64,000 nt of DNA from ZC4RG30 sp039932715 (lineage in GTDB: Bacteria > Pseudomonadota > Gammaproteobacteria > Steroidobacterales > Steroidobacteraceae). The position numbers were made by a program, and so were the translations under genes. Shown piece after piece: positions 41,979 through 50,923 of the stretch. The notes beneath the pieces were generated by a model. That model had not been told where the DNA came from and did not search any database. It was given only the letters and a program-made list of their open reading frames with translations. How positions within the stretch are numbered: position 1 is the stretch's first letter; each line of letters opens with the position of its first letter. The stretch spans positions 62,001 through 126,000 of the forward strand of contig JBDTPN010000001.1 in NCBI GenBank assembly GCA_039932715.1. Reading direction: 5' to 3'.

Positions 41979-44381
41979 TCACTTGGCGACAACAAGCCTG
42001 AGCGGCGCTGGAGCGGTAGACACCAGGTTGACGCCGTCGCCACCCACCACCGAGAGCTGGGCCGCGATGGCCGTCAGGGGGCGCGCCTGCAGGGCCTTGA
42101 AGTGCAGCTTCATCAGTGTGCCGCCTGACGAAAACGGCGCGTCGGAAGTGGCAGCAACATCAAGTTGCGCTCCACCAGGCAGAACTTGCACTTTGGGATT
42201 GAGCGACGAAGGAACGACATCACCAGGCTCCGCTGCCGTAAGTTGCAGCGCTGTGCCATCGAACCGGACCTGGGCGCGCAGCCGACGGGCGCCAGGATCT
42301 CCCTGCAGGTTGACGCTCACATCGAACGTATCTCCCGCCTTCACATCGCTAGGACCATCAAGCGTCAGGTTGGTATGCGGTGTCGGTCCGTTCTGCGCCT
42401 CCCGGACCATGGGCGCCGCGGAAGTCACAGCCGCCGCGGTGACCACCATAGGTCCGCCGCCCACGGTCACGGGCGACAGGACGCTGCCGGTTGCAGCCCC
42501 GGTTGAGCCAATTGAAACGACGTCCGCCGCCGGCGCAATATTCAGTGTCTGTGCCGTAGCAGTCGCAACGGGACTTCCAGCCGCAGCCGCAATGGCGCCA
42601 CCACCCAGCGGACCGATCCCGCTGCGGGATTCAGTGCCGAACCAGAACTCGCTTATATCGCCGGCAGGGCGCTGGGCCGAGCGGATGATCCGGGGCGTAA
42701 TTGACAGCACGATCTCGGTTTTGCCCTTGTTGGTGTTGTGGTCGCTGAACAGTCGACCAACCACCGGAATGTCACCCAACCCTGGAATGGCGGAAGCGCC
42801 GCGGGTGTCGGAGTCCTGGACCAGGCCGGCGAGGATCTGGGTTTCACCATCCTTCAACTGCAGCAGGGTCGAGGCGTTGCGCGCGCCGATTTCATACGCA
42901 ATGGTGGTGCCACCGTTACCGCTGGGTACTACCAGCTGCTTGATGATGGTGCTGACTTCGAGATGGAACCTGATTGCCACGTTATCATCGGGAAAGATCG
43001 TGGGCTCCACGTCCAGTGTCAGGCCGATATCCAGGTATTGCACGTTGGTGTTGGAAACCACGCCGCCATTACCCGAGGCAGACGCGGCGGTGGTAATGAC
43101 AGGAACCCGGCTGCCGATCAGGATCTTGGCCTTTTCCTTGTTGCGGGCGCGGATGCGTGGGCTGGCCAGCACGTTGCTGGCACTCGTGCTTTCCAGCGCG
43201 TCAAGCGTGACACTCAGCGGCGACACCTGGATGGTCGAACTGTTCTGATTCTTCAGATCCTCAATGGTCAGGCTGCGGCCCACTCCTGCCGCCGTGGGCG
43301 TGAGCGTGACGGAGCCTGGATAGGCGATGCCCAGCTGTTGCAATTTGCTGCGGGAAATCTCCAGTACTTCGACCTCCAGCATGACCTCAGGCTCGGACAC
43401 GTCGATGGAGGCGACGAGCTTCTCGGCCATCCGTATGGTTTCCGGCGTATCGCGCATCACGACGGCGTTGGCACGCTCGTTGATCACCAGCGTCTTGGCT
43501 GCCAGCACGGTCTTGAGTATTCCCTCGACTTCCTTGGGTGAGGCGGAGTTCAGGTAGAACGTCTTGACGATCTCGTCCTGGTAGTCCTTCTGCTTGGAAG
43601 CGTTATTCGGATAGATGAGCACCATGTTGCTCGACAGGATTTGCCGCGCCAGCTGGTTCTGCCCAATTACCAGATCAATCGCCTGTTCGACGGGGACTTC
43701 CTGGGCGTAGATGGTGGTCTTGCCGTCGCTGCGCACGTCCTTGTCGAAGATGAAGTTGATGCCCGTCTGGCGCGACAGCACCTCGAACACGGCCTTGGTC
43801 GGCGCGTCACGGAATTGCAGCGTGACCGGACGGTTGTCGCGCGTGCGCAGTTTTGGCGAGACCAGCATTGGTCCCCGCGTCTGGGCGATTTTGTTCTGCA
43901 GGGCCGTCGCGGCCAGGTTACCCGGATCTTCCGCGAGCACGGTGCGCAGGCGTGTGTCGGCCGCGTCATAGTCGCCGCGCTGCAAGTCCTGCTGTGCCTG
44001 CGTCACCAGCTGCGCATGACGCCGGTCTGCTTCAATGCCATTCAGGCCGGCCTTTGCACGCGAGTTTCCGGTTTCGATGCCCAATACGCGCTTGTAGGCT
44101 GATTCCGCCGCAGCCACCTGGCCGGTTGCGCGCGCTTTGTCCCCCTCGGAGATGAGCCTCCGCACCGCCTCCTCATGGGCCCCCTTGAGTTCAACCTTGT
44201 AGCTGAGATTCGCCGGATCCTGTTGCACCACTTGCTCCAGCTTGGACATTCCGGCTTCGTAGTTGCCTTGCTGCAAATCGTCGAGCGCTTCCTGGTGCAG
44301 CCGCGTGGTCGCGCAGGAAGTGATGAGAACCGCGCTCAGCAGCGCGGCACTGGTTTTTATTGCTGTTGGGATTTTCATCAC
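41979..44381 (-). CDS. Lipoprotein secretin with N-terminal repeats and a C-terminal cohesin domain
   Basis: 800 residues. Lipoprotein leader with lipobox LITSC (Cys23). Residues about 30-165 are TPR-like repeats (ALDDLQQGNYEAGMSKLEQV). An STN/N0-like domain follows (PVTLQFRDAPTKAVFEVLSR), then N1-type repeats and the secretin core (VSPLSVTLDALESTSASNVL, then ASPRIRARNKEKAKI; IPGLGDIPVVGRLF). After a low-complexity linker, residues about 668-800 match the cohesin pattern (LTLDGPSDVKAGDTFDVSVN, AQVRFDGTALQL, LMKLHFKAL). It would form the outer-membrane pore. The cohesin may hold a pilotin, the pseudopilus or the secreted cargo. Confidence 0.88.
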   Translation of the reverse strand: MMKIPTAIKTSAALLSAVLITSCATTRLHQEALDDLQQGNYEAGMSKLEQVVQQDPANLSYKVELKGAHEEAVRRLISEGDKARATGQVAAAESAYKRVLGIETGNSRAKAGLNGIEADRRHAQLVTQAQQDLQRGDYDAADTRLRTVLAEDPGNLAATALQNKIAQTRGPMLVSPKLRTRDNRPVTLQFRDAPTKAVFEVLSRQTGINFIFDKDVRSDGKTTIYAQEVPVEQAIDLVIGQNQLARQILSSNMVLIYPNNASKQKDYQDEIVKTFYLNSASPKEVEGILKTVLAAKTLVINERANAVVMRDTPETIRMAEKLVASIDVSEPEVMLEVEVLEISRSKLQQLGIAYPGSVTLTPTAAGVGRSLTIEDLKNQNSSTIQVSPLSVTLDALESTSASNVLASPRIRARNKEKAKILIGSRVPVITTAASASGNGGVVSNTNVQYLDIGLTLDVEPTIFPDDNVAIRFHLEVSTIIKQLVVPSGNGGTTIAYEIGARNASTLLQLKDGETQILAGLVQDSDTRGASAIPGLGDIPVVGRLFSDHNTNKGKTEIVLSITPRIIRSAQRPAGDISEFWFGTESRSGIGPLGGGAIAAAAGSPVATATAQTLNIAPAADVVSIGSTGAATGSVLSPVTVGGGPMVVTAAAVTSAAPMVREAQNGPTPHTNLTLDGPSDVKAGDTFDVSVNLQGDPGARRLRAQVRFDGTALQLTAAEPGDVVPSSLNPKVQVLPGGAQLDVAATSDAPFSSGGTLMKLHFKALQARPLTAIAAQLSVVGGDGVNLVSTAPAPLRLVVAK

Positions 44382-44890
44382 GGGGAACCTGTCAGGGCCA
44401 GGCCCTGCTGAATCTTGAGTGGGAGGAAGGTGAGCAGGAGTTGTCCGTTTTCATCGCTGTCGACGCTGTAGGTGCCGTCGATCTTGTCTCCGACGTGCAC
44501 GTCAATCACGCGATCGCCGCGCATCAGGAAGTAGGTTGCGCGGTCCCCCGGATGCGAATAGCTGCCCATGAAGGAGAACGGCAGCGGTGGTGCGGTTGGC
44601 GGTGGTGGTTTTACCGGTGGTGCGGGCGGTGGCGGTGGCGGTGGCGGTGGCGCTACGTACCACGAGATGGTGTGGAAGAGGCTTGGCGCATCAGCGCTGT
44701 CCGCAACACGACGCGACCTGACCGCCGGATTTTGCGCAACTGCAACTTTGCTGACTTGCTTGGGCTTGGCCGGACGCGGGGCAACTTCCGCAACCTTCGC
44801 TGGCTGGGCGTCAGGCCACGTGACGACAATGAAGATGGCCACTGCGCCAGCCATTGCCAACAGGATCTTAAGGCGCGTGGTGACCATCAT
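44378..44890 (-). CDS. PilP/GspC-like inner-membrane protein with a poly-Pro linker
   Basis: 170 residues: an N-terminal membrane anchor (ILLAMAGAVAIFIVVTW), a periplasmic stretch with a run of prolines around residues 79-100, and a C-terminal beta domain (FMGSYSHPGDRATYFLMRGD, VGDKIDGTYSVDSDENGQ, LTFLPLKIQQGL) like the HR domain of GspC or PilP. Such proteins join the inner-membrane platform to the secretin; the Pro run would span part of the periplasm. It overlaps both neighbours by 4 nt. Confidence 0.78.
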   Translation of the reverse strand: MMVTTRLKILLAMAGAVAIFIVVTWPDAQPAKVAEVAPRPAKPKQVSKVAVAQNPAVRSRRVADSADAPSLFHTISWYVAPPPPPPPPPAPPVKPPPPTAPPLPFSFMGSYSHPGDRATYFLMRGDRVIDVHVGDKIDGTYSVDSDENGQLLLTFLPLKIQQGLALTGSP

Positions 44891-45546
44891 TCATCGCTCC
44901 GCACATAGGCCGAGAGCCGCAGTTCAGCATCCACGTTATCGTCACCTACGGTCTTGCGCTCCACGCGCAGCGCCTCTACTGCGACAGCAGGCAGGGCAAT
45001 GAGCGTCTGGTCCATGAACTGTCGCAGGTTGACGTAGCTGGTGTGCACCGGGAACGTCATGCGATAGCGCGCGGCGATGCCGTCGCGCGCGGAAACAAAT
45101 TCGTACTGCCCGCGCTCCAGCTCAATCCCTGCGGATTTCGCTTCCAGCACCACCTTGTTGAGTATGGCCAGCGCATCGGCTCGCGCAGGCAGCGCCGTCA
45201 GTACCGTTCCATCAATCGTGACCGGAGCAGGAGCATGGATTGGTGAAGGTTGCCCGACTTGTGCCTGCAATACCGACACTAGCTGGCCTTGCGGCAGATT
45301 GCTCGCGAGGAACACCGACACCGCCGCAACCAGCAGCACGATGCCTGCGACCCCAGTAGTGCCCAGACGACGCAGGCGATAGGCCAACAGGGACATGGAA
45401 TGGTTCGTGATGCCGCGTACCCGGTCAACCGTACCCTTGCGTGGCTGCGGGACCGCCAGCGGCGCGTGCTCCGGAGTGCCGGCAGGCGTCACTACGCTGG
45501 CAGGCGTCACTACATGGGCAGTTTCAACTATTGCCGGAACTGTCAT
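44887..45546 (-). CDS. PilO-like inner-membrane platform protein
   Basis: 219 residues: a cytoplasmic N terminus of about 60 residues, one membrane segment (LGTTGVAGIVLLVAAVSVFL), then a periplasmic domain with ALAILNKVVLEAKSAGIELE and RMTFPVHTSYVNLRQFMDQT, as expected for PilO/GspM ferredoxin-like domains. The unusually long cytoplasmic tail holds two near-identical VVTPAxVVTPAG-like segments. It overlaps the PilN-like gene by 4 nt. Confidence 0.7.
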   Translation of the reverse strand: MTVPAIVETAHVVTPASVVTPAGTPEHAPLAVPQPRKGTVDRVRGITNHSMSLLAYRLRRLGTTGVAGIVLLVAAVSVFLASNLPQGQLVSVLQAQVGQPSPIHAPAPVTIDGTVLTALPARADALAILNKVVLEAKSAGIELERGQYEFVSARDGIAARYRMTFPVHTSYVNLRQFMDQTLIALPAVAVEALRVERKTVGDDNVDAELRLSAYVRSDE

Positions 45547-46070
45547 GACGCGTCACTCCAGTCAGCTGACACCTGAAACCGGACTGGCCGTTCGTGGTCG
45601 TCCTTCACGATTTCGTGGCTGTCGAGCATCGGATAGTGCAGCGACTGCACCTTGCGTAGCCGCTGGACATAGGAGATCGCCAGTTCCAGGCTGCGCGCTT
45701 CGGCAGTCAGGTGCACGCGGTGTTTGGCGTGGTCAGGTTCGATCAACAGCACCGCCACAGTCCCGGCGTTGTCCGTGCTGGCGCGTTCGAGCTCGGCCAG
45801 CAGTGCCGACCAGGGAGTGGACAATTCCCGTACAGTTTTCACGGCATCCTGGGCCTTGAGACCCGCCAGCTGCGCAGGCGCAGCCTTGCGCTGCTGCTCA
45901 CGTACCAGCGCTTCATGGCGCAACTCCAGTCCAGCGCGCCGCGTGCTTAGCGAATGCAGCTGCGTGATGACGCCAGCCAGTGCCAATATCCCGGTAGCAA
46001 TAAGCAATACGCCTCTGGGTCCACCACGCGACCGCCCCGCAAAGTCCAGCTGCATGAGTCGCGCGCTCAT
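45543..46070 (-). CDS. PilN-like inner-membrane platform protein
   Basis: 175 residues. A short cytoplasmic start (MSARLMQLDFAGRSRGGP), one membrane segment (VLLIATGILALAGVITQL), a coiled stretch, and a ferredoxin-like periplasmic domain (VRELSTPWSALLAELERAST, AVLLIEPDHAKHRVHLTAEA). This fits PilN/GspL C-terminal parts. It overlaps the PilM-like gene by 4 nt at its start. Confidence 0.72.
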   Translation of the reverse strand: MSARLMQLDFAGRSRGGPRGVLLIATGILALAGVITQLHSLSTRRAGLELRHEALVREQQRKAAPAQLAGLKAQDAVKTVRELSTPWSALLAELERASTDNAGTVAVLLIEPDHAKHRVHLTAEARSLELAISYVQRLRKVQSLHYPMLDSHEIVKDDHERPVRFQVSADWSDAS

Positions 46071-46882
46071 GCCTGGTGCCTGCGCAGGAACTCGAGCTTC
46101 CCGTTGGTGGATTCCGTTGACGTGCCTTCCACCAGCCAGACAAGGTCCGCACCGGATATGCCAGCGGCGTCGCTTAAGCCCGCAGGAGCGTCAACATAGA
46201 CGCGGCCTTCCAGGGCAGCGCTGCTGGCGAGTCGGCCGAATGTCTGCAGGCGTCGCAGCTCCACTGGCCAATCCACTCCAATTCGCACACTGTGCACCCG
46301 ATCCCAGCCGCCTGGCACCAGGCGTGCTGCGGCAAGGGTTCCCTGTTCAAGGGATACAAACCATGCGCCGCCATCGGGCAGCCGGTCGCGCCAATGGTTG
46401 TATGCAGCGACCAGTTGTGGGCACATCGACAGCACGGGCAGCTTGTGCCGCGCCAGCACCAACCCCAACTCCTCGATCAGCGCACTTGGAAGTCCACATG
46501 CCACCTGGTTTGAGCCGGGCGCATTGTCGCTGAGCCGGATGGTCCACTGGCTGACAACTTCCCCGAATATCGCGGTCAGCACATGACGGGCCTGGGCCAG
46601 CCGCTCGGCCTCGCTCGTGAGCGAATCGGAATAGTTGACCACAGCGTAGCGCACCCAGTTGTCAGCCAGGACGACGCGCACTACGGCGTTCTTCCATTCC
46701 GGCAGCGACAGGAACCTGTCGAGTGCTGCCAACGCCGCATTCCAGTGGACATCGCCGTGAAAGTCGTTGGTCCACCCCGCCTCGCACACCAGCTTCGGGC
46801 GCAGTCCACGGCCCATGCGGGTCAGCGCCAGCTTGTGCGGCGCTATGTAGATACCTATTTCATCACGCCATAGTGGTGACAC
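46067..46882 (-). CDS. PilM/GspL-like actin-fold protein
   Basis: 271 residues from a GTG at 46882, chosen because AGGAGG stands 6 nt upstream; an ATG at 46909 would overlap gspE by 47 nt. N terminus DEIGIYIAPHKLALTRM is a divergent phosphate-1-like strand of the PilM/GspL actin fold. Later regions (VVRVVLADNWVRYAVVNY, ARHVLTAIFGEVVSQWTIRL, ACGLPSALIEELGLVL) fit cytoplasmic platform proteins. It probably links the GspE ATPase to the membrane PilN-PilO-like proteins. Key ATP-binding residues are not clear, as in many GspL proteins. Confidence 0.65.
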   Translation of the reverse strand: MSPLWRDEIGIYIAPHKLALTRMGRGLRPKLVCEAGWTNDFHGDVHWNAALAALDRFLSLPEWKNAVVRVVLADNWVRYAVVNYSDSLTSEAERLAQARHVLTAIFGEVVSQWTIRLSDNAPGSNQVACGLPSALIEELGLVLARHKLPVLSMCPQLVAAYNHWRDRLPDGGAWFVSLEQGTLAAARLVPGGWDRVHSVRIGVDWPVELRRLQTFGRLASSAALEGRVYVDAPAGLSDAAGISGADLVWLVEGTSTESTNGKLEFLRRHQA

Positions 46883-48554
46883 GGTTGACCTCCTCAAGCG
46901 TGGTTTCACCTCGACGCACCAGCTCTAGTGCCGCCTGGCGGATCAGGCGAACGCCGGAGCGGTGCGCCAGTTCCTTGAGCTGCCGCACTGGCGCGCGGGC
47001 GATAATTGCTTCGCGTATTTCGTCATCCAGCGTCAGCAACTCACCGACGGCCTTGCGTCCCTTGTAGCCGGTTCCGCGGCAGTGCATGCAACCCTGACCG
47101 GCGCGAAACTCGTAGGCGGCGTGCGCGCTGACCTGCAGCCTGGAGTCCTCGAGCAGTTGGCGCGACGGGGAATGGCTCACGGCGCATTGTTCGCAAACCA
47201 GGCGCACCAGTCGCTGCGCAAGAATGCCGCTCAAGGCAGCGACGAAACTGTAGGAGTCGACGCCCATGTGCACGAAACGGCCCATGACGTCGAAAACGTT
47301 GTTCGCATGCACCGTGGTGAAGACCAGGTGCCCGGTCAACGCTGACTGGATGGCGATCTGTGCAGTCTCGGGATCGCGTATTTCCCCGACCATGATCTTG
47401 TCTGGATCGTGGCGCAGTATCGAACGCAGACCGCGCGCGAACGTGAGTCCCTTTTTTTCATTGACCGGGATCTGCAGTACGCCAGGCAATTGATATTCGA
47501 CCGGATCCTCGATGGTCACGATCTTGTCGTTGCCGGTCTGGGTTTCCGAGATCGCCGCATACAGCGTGGTGGTTTTGCCACTGCCGGTCGGACCCGTAAC
47601 CAGCAGCATGCCGTAGGGCATCGAGCTCAGTCGCCGCAGTTGCACGACGATGTCGTGCTCGAACCCCAGGGATTCCAGCGACAAGCCATGCACACGATCG
47701 GTAAGCGTTTGCTTGTCCAGCACGCGCAACACCGCGTCCTCGCCGAACACGCTGGGAATGATTGATACACGGAAGTCGGTGGGTCGACCGTCAATGGCAA
47801 CCTTGAACCGGCCATCCTGTGGAACGCGGCGCTCGGAGATGTCGAGTTCCGCCATGACCTTGATGCGCGAGATGACCTGTTCCGAAACCTCAGTGCCAGT
47901 GACGGTGGCCATCTGCGACAGCACGCCATCGACGCGATAGCGCACCACAAGGCCATTGGCCACGGTCTCCAGGTGCACATCGCTGGCCCCGGCGCGAAGC
48001 GCATCATAGAGCGTCGAATGCACCAGCCGGACCACCGGGCTGGTGTCCTGGCTGATGGATGTGAGAGAGAGGTTATCCACTGCATCCAGCACCGGGACCT
48101 GCGCGGTATTGCCCGAAAGCGTGGAATCAAGGGCACGCAGCGATTGCTCGTGGCGCGCGATGTACGCCGCGATTTCGGCGCGCGGCGCGAGCACCCATTC
48201 AAGTGCATCGGCAACCCGCACCTCCAGCCAGCTGCGCAGGTCGCCGTCAAAGGGATCGGCGATGATGGCCAGCACCTTCTGGCCGCTGCGTGCCAGCACG
48301 CAGCGACGCCGTGATGCTTCCGAGGGACTGAGCAGGTCGAACGCAGGTTCGAGGCGCGAAAGATCGGCATGCGCGAGCACCCGATAGTCCATGGCCCGGC
48401 CAAGTTCGGCGGCCAGTTCCGTCGGACCCAGGCCCGAGCGCTGTTCAAGCACGTCGAGAATGGGGCGGCCCGAAGCCTGCGCCTCCGCCATCGCCGCGGT
48501 CAGGACCTGCTCGTCAAGTCCGCCAGGGATGCGGCTTACTATGACCGCGCTCAC
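46863..48554 (-). CDS. gspE: Type II secretion/type IV pilus assembly ATPase GspE
   Basis: 563 residues. An N-terminal MshEN-like domain (residues about 1-150) precedes the ATPase core: Walker A TGPTGSGKTTTLYAAI, Asp box EDPVEYQLPGVLQ, Walker B IMVGEIRDPETAQIAIQSAL, His box GHLVFTTVHANN. The zinc tetracysteine is seen as CEQC and CMHC. It powers pseudopilus assembly. It overlaps gspF and the PilM-like gene, so it is part of one coupled operon. Confidence 0.94.
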   Translation of the reverse strand: MSAVIVSRIPGGLDEQVLTAAMAEAQASGRPILDVLEQRSGLGPTELAAELGRAMDYRVLAHADLSRLEPAFDLLSPSEASRRRCVLARSGQKVLAIIADPFDGDLRSWLEVRVADALEWVLAPRAEIAAYIARHEQSLRALDSTLSGNTAQVPVLDAVDNLSLTSISQDTSPVVRLVHSTLYDALRAGASDVHLETVANGLVVRYRVDGVLSQMATVTGTEVSEQVISRIKVMAELDISERRVPQDGRFKVAIDGRPTDFRVSIIPSVFGEDAVLRVLDKQTLTDRVHGLSLESLGFEHDIVVQLRRLSSMPYGMLLVTGPTGSGKTTTLYAAISETQTGNDKIVTIEDPVEYQLPGVLQIPVNEKKGLTFARGLRSILRHDPDKIMVGEIRDPETAQIAIQSALTGHLVFTTVHANNVFDVMGRFVHMGVDSYSFVAALSGILAQRLVRLVCEQCAVSHSPSRQLLEDSRLQVSAHAAYEFRAGQGCMHCRGTGYKGRKAVGELLTLDDEIREAIIARAPVRQLKELAHRSGVRLIRQAALELVRRGETTLEEVNRVTTMA

Positions 48555-49735
48555 CGGATGCTCCCGGCGAGCTCGAAGATCGGGAAGTACATCAGCACGA
48601 TGATCACGCCGATCAGCAGGCCAATAAGCGTCATCAGCGCAGGCTCGATCAGTCGCGTCACCAGCGAAATCCAGCGCGTCATGTCTTCATCGTAGAATGC
48701 AGCGATACGTTCCATCATCTCGCCCATGTCGCCGCTGCGCTCACCGACACGCAACATGCGCGCGGCAACAGGAGTGGTGAGACCGTGCTGTTCCATTGCG
48801 TCACTGATCGAGCGACCCTCACGAACAGCCTGGGTTGCATCTGCAAATGCGACACGCAGGTTGGCGCCCAACAGGCCGGCCGACATCTTCATCGCGGTGA
48901 CCATTGGCGTGCCGCCTCGCTGCAGCATGCCCACGGTGCGATACAGCCGTGCCAGCTGGTAGACGTGCAGGCGATCACCCAATGCGGGAATGCGCGCCAG
49001 TCGCGCGCCGATGGAGGAGCGCACCTGTGGGCGGGAAAGCGCAAAGGCCAGCAGTGCGAGTAGCCCGGCCGAACCGACCACTACCACGAAACCGTGAGCA
49101 TCCAGGAACTGGCCCCAGTGCATCAGCATGCGTGACGCGAACGGCAGGTCGCTGCCCATGTCCTCGTATATGGCGCTGAAGCGGGGGACCACGTAGCCCA
49201 TCAGGAAAATCACCACCAGCAGTCCGGCTCCACACAACACAGCCGGATAGATCGACGCGTTGATCAGTCCCTTGCGCAGCACGTCGATCTGTTGCTGATA
49301 GGAGATAAACCGCAGCAGCGCTTCGCGTAGTGCGCCGGTTCGCTCACTGGCTCTGACGGTTGCAACGTACAGCGGTGGAAAGCTCTGCGGATGTTCGGAC
49401 AACGCAGCGCCAAGAGTCTGGCCCTCGCGCAGTCGCATCAGAACCTGATCCAGCGTGCGACGCACCGATGGATTGGCTTCCTTCTCGCGCAGCGTGTCGA
49501 TGGCTTCGACCAGCGACAGCCCGGCATTGAGCAGTGCCACCAGTTCCTGGCTGAAAGGCACGAGGGGAATCTTCGAAGTCCGGCGGATCAGTGCCAGGCT
49601 GCGTTCCCGTGTGATTGAAATCTGCGCCAGCCCCGCGCTGGCAATCTGCCGCGTCGCGTCCGCCTCGTCCAGGGCGTCCACTACATAGGAAAGTACATCC
49701 TGGATACCGTTCATAGCCTTCACCCGAAAGCGCAT
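48551..49735 (-). CDS. gspF: Type II secretion platform protein GspF
   Basis: 394 residues. Two T2SSF domains, the first from about residue 65 (VPFSQELVALLNAGLSLVEA, LSEHPQSFPPLYVATVRASE) and the second from about 265 (YQLARLYRTVGMLQRGGTPM, MSAGLLGANLRVAFADATQA). Three membrane segments (LCGAGLLVVIFLMGYVV; FVVVVGSAGLLALLAFAL; MTLIGLLIGVIIVLMYF) and an N-terminal cytoplasmic domain fit GspF/PilC. The stop overlaps the gspE start by 4 nt. Confidence 0.94.
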   Translation of the reverse strand: MRFRVKAMNGIQDVLSYVVDALDEADATRQIASAGLAQISITRERSLALIRRTSKIPLVPFSQELVALLNAGLSLVEAIDTLREKEANPSVRRTLDQVLMRLREGQTLGAALSEHPQSFPPLYVATVRASERTGALREALLRFISYQQQIDVLRKGLINASIYPAVLCGAGLLVVIFLMGYVVPRFSAIYEDMGSDLPFASRMLMHWGQFLDAHGFVVVVGSAGLLALLAFALSRPQVRSSIGARLARIPALGDRLHVYQLARLYRTVGMLQRGGTPMVTAMKMSAGLLGANLRVAFADATQAVREGRSISDAMEQHGLTTPVAARMLRVGERSGDMGEMMERIAAFYDEDMTRWISLVTRLIEPALMTLIGLLIGVIIVLMYFPIFELAGSIR

Positions 49736-49737
49736 GG

Positions 49738-50169
49738 CTACCAGTTCCCCAGGTCCGCGGCTTCACCTGTGCCGCCTTCGCGCCCGTCTTTGCCGAACGT
49801 GAACAGGTCGTAGTCATTGTTATGCGTGCCCGGCTCTACATAGTTGTATGCGGCGCCCCATGGATCCAACGGCACAGCCTTTTTCAGATAGGGGCCCGCC
49901 CAGTCCTTTTCTCCCTGGGGTTTGATATTGAGGGCGGCGAGTCCTTGTTCAGTGGTGGGCAAATGGCCCACGTCGATACGGTACTGCTCAAGCGCTTTAT
50001 CCAGTCCGTCAATCTGTGCCTTAGCCACCTTCACCTGTGACTTGCCTACCTGTGCGAAGTAGCGTGGCGCGACGAAACCTGCCAGCAGTCCAATGATCAC
50101 CATGACTACCAGCAATTCCAGCAGCGTGAAGCCACGTTGCGCTGGGCCTTTATCGTGTGCCGTGTTCAC
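49738..50169 (-). CDS. gspG: Major pseudopilin GspG
   Basis: 143 residues. Prepilin signal ending RG then FTLLELLVVMVIIGLLAGFV with Glu at +5. The globular domain is a typical GspG: AKAQIDGLDKALEQYRIDVG, LPTTEQGLAALN, AVPLDPWGAAYNYVEPG and the calcium-site tail EAADLGNW. It is the second gene of the secretion operon, overlapping the transglycosylase gene by 4 nt. Confidence 0.95.
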   Translation of the reverse strand: MNTAHDKGPAQRGFTLLELLVVMVIIGLLAGFVAPRYFAQVGKSQVKVAKAQIDGLDKALEQYRIDVGHLPTTEQGLAALNIKPQGEKDWAGPYLKKAVPLDPWGAAYNYVEPGTHNNDYDLFTFGKDGREGGTGEAADLGNW

Positions 50170-50807
50170 GATTCATTTCCAGCCACAGGTTCGGGCGCCA
50201 GTTCCAGAAGTGCGTGGTACATCTTGAGCACGTTGGGCACGTACAGACGCGTTTCGCGATAGGGCGGAATCTGGCGGCCGTACTTCTCCACTGCCGCTTC
50301 TCCTGCGTTATATGCCGCAAGTACTAATTCCAGATTTTCCGAGCCAAAGCGCGTGATGAGAGCGGCCAGGTAACTGGCTCCAGCATGGATATTCTGCTCG
50401 GGATCGAATGCGTTGAATGCGCCATAGCGCCGTGCGGTGCTCGGCATGAGTTGCATGAGGCCAACTGCGCCGCGCCGGGAAATGGCACGTGGATTGAACC
50501 CGGACTCGACCACGATAACTGCGCGCAATAGCGCGGGATGAACTTCGGACGCAAACGCCGCGCGCTGGATGGCTGCATCGAAGTCAGCCGAATGGGCGAG
50601 CCAGCGCGCCGCAGAGCTCGCGCTTGGGGAAGACGCGCTGGGTTCGACCGGCGTCCTGACTATCAGCCTGTAGTGCGGATCATCCGGCACGTTGCTGAAA
50701 TGAATCGTGCCATCCGGTCCGGTGTAGGCATATATATCCGCCCGGACCGGGCCTGCAATCAACCCCGCCACGATGACCAAGCCGCAAGTGAGCAGTCGGG
50801 CTTTCAC
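50166..50807 (-). CDS. Exported lytic transglycosylase with DUF4124 start
   Basis: 213 residues from a GTG at 50807 (AGTGAGG upstream), beginning a signal peptide (KARLLTCGLVIVAGLIAGPV). A short DUF4124-like part (DIYAYTGPDGTIHFSNVPDD) precedes a Slt-type lysozyme domain: catalytic Glu in VVESGFNPRAISRRGAVGLM, then QLMPSTARRYG, NIHAGASYLAALI and LVLAAYNAGEAAV. It cleaves peptidoglycan, probably to make room for the secretin/pseudopilus. It is first in the operon, divergent from the AAA-FHA gene. Confidence 0.92.
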   Translation of the reverse strand: MKARLLTCGLVIVAGLIAGPVRADIYAYTGPDGTIHFSNVPDDPHYRLIVRTPVEPSASSPSASSAARWLAHSADFDAAIQRAAFASEVHPALLRAVIVVESGFNPRAISRRGAVGLMQLMPSTARRYGAFNAFDPEQNIHAGASYLAALITRFGSENLELVLAAYNAGEAAVEKYGRQIPPYRETRLYVPNVLKMYHALLELAPEPVAGNES

Positions 50808-50923
50808 GACCTCACTGTACGAGACCACACCCCACGCGTAAGGTAGGTGAATGCGGTACCCCATTCCCGCTTATGCCCATAGCGGCCGGAAGGGCGTCCT
50901 GCAGCGGTAGAATCAGCCTACGT

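Noticed and set aside
44600..44660. Tandem-repeat array or CRISPR-like repeat
   Set aside because: It is a low-complexity proline codon run inside a gene; there are no spacers.
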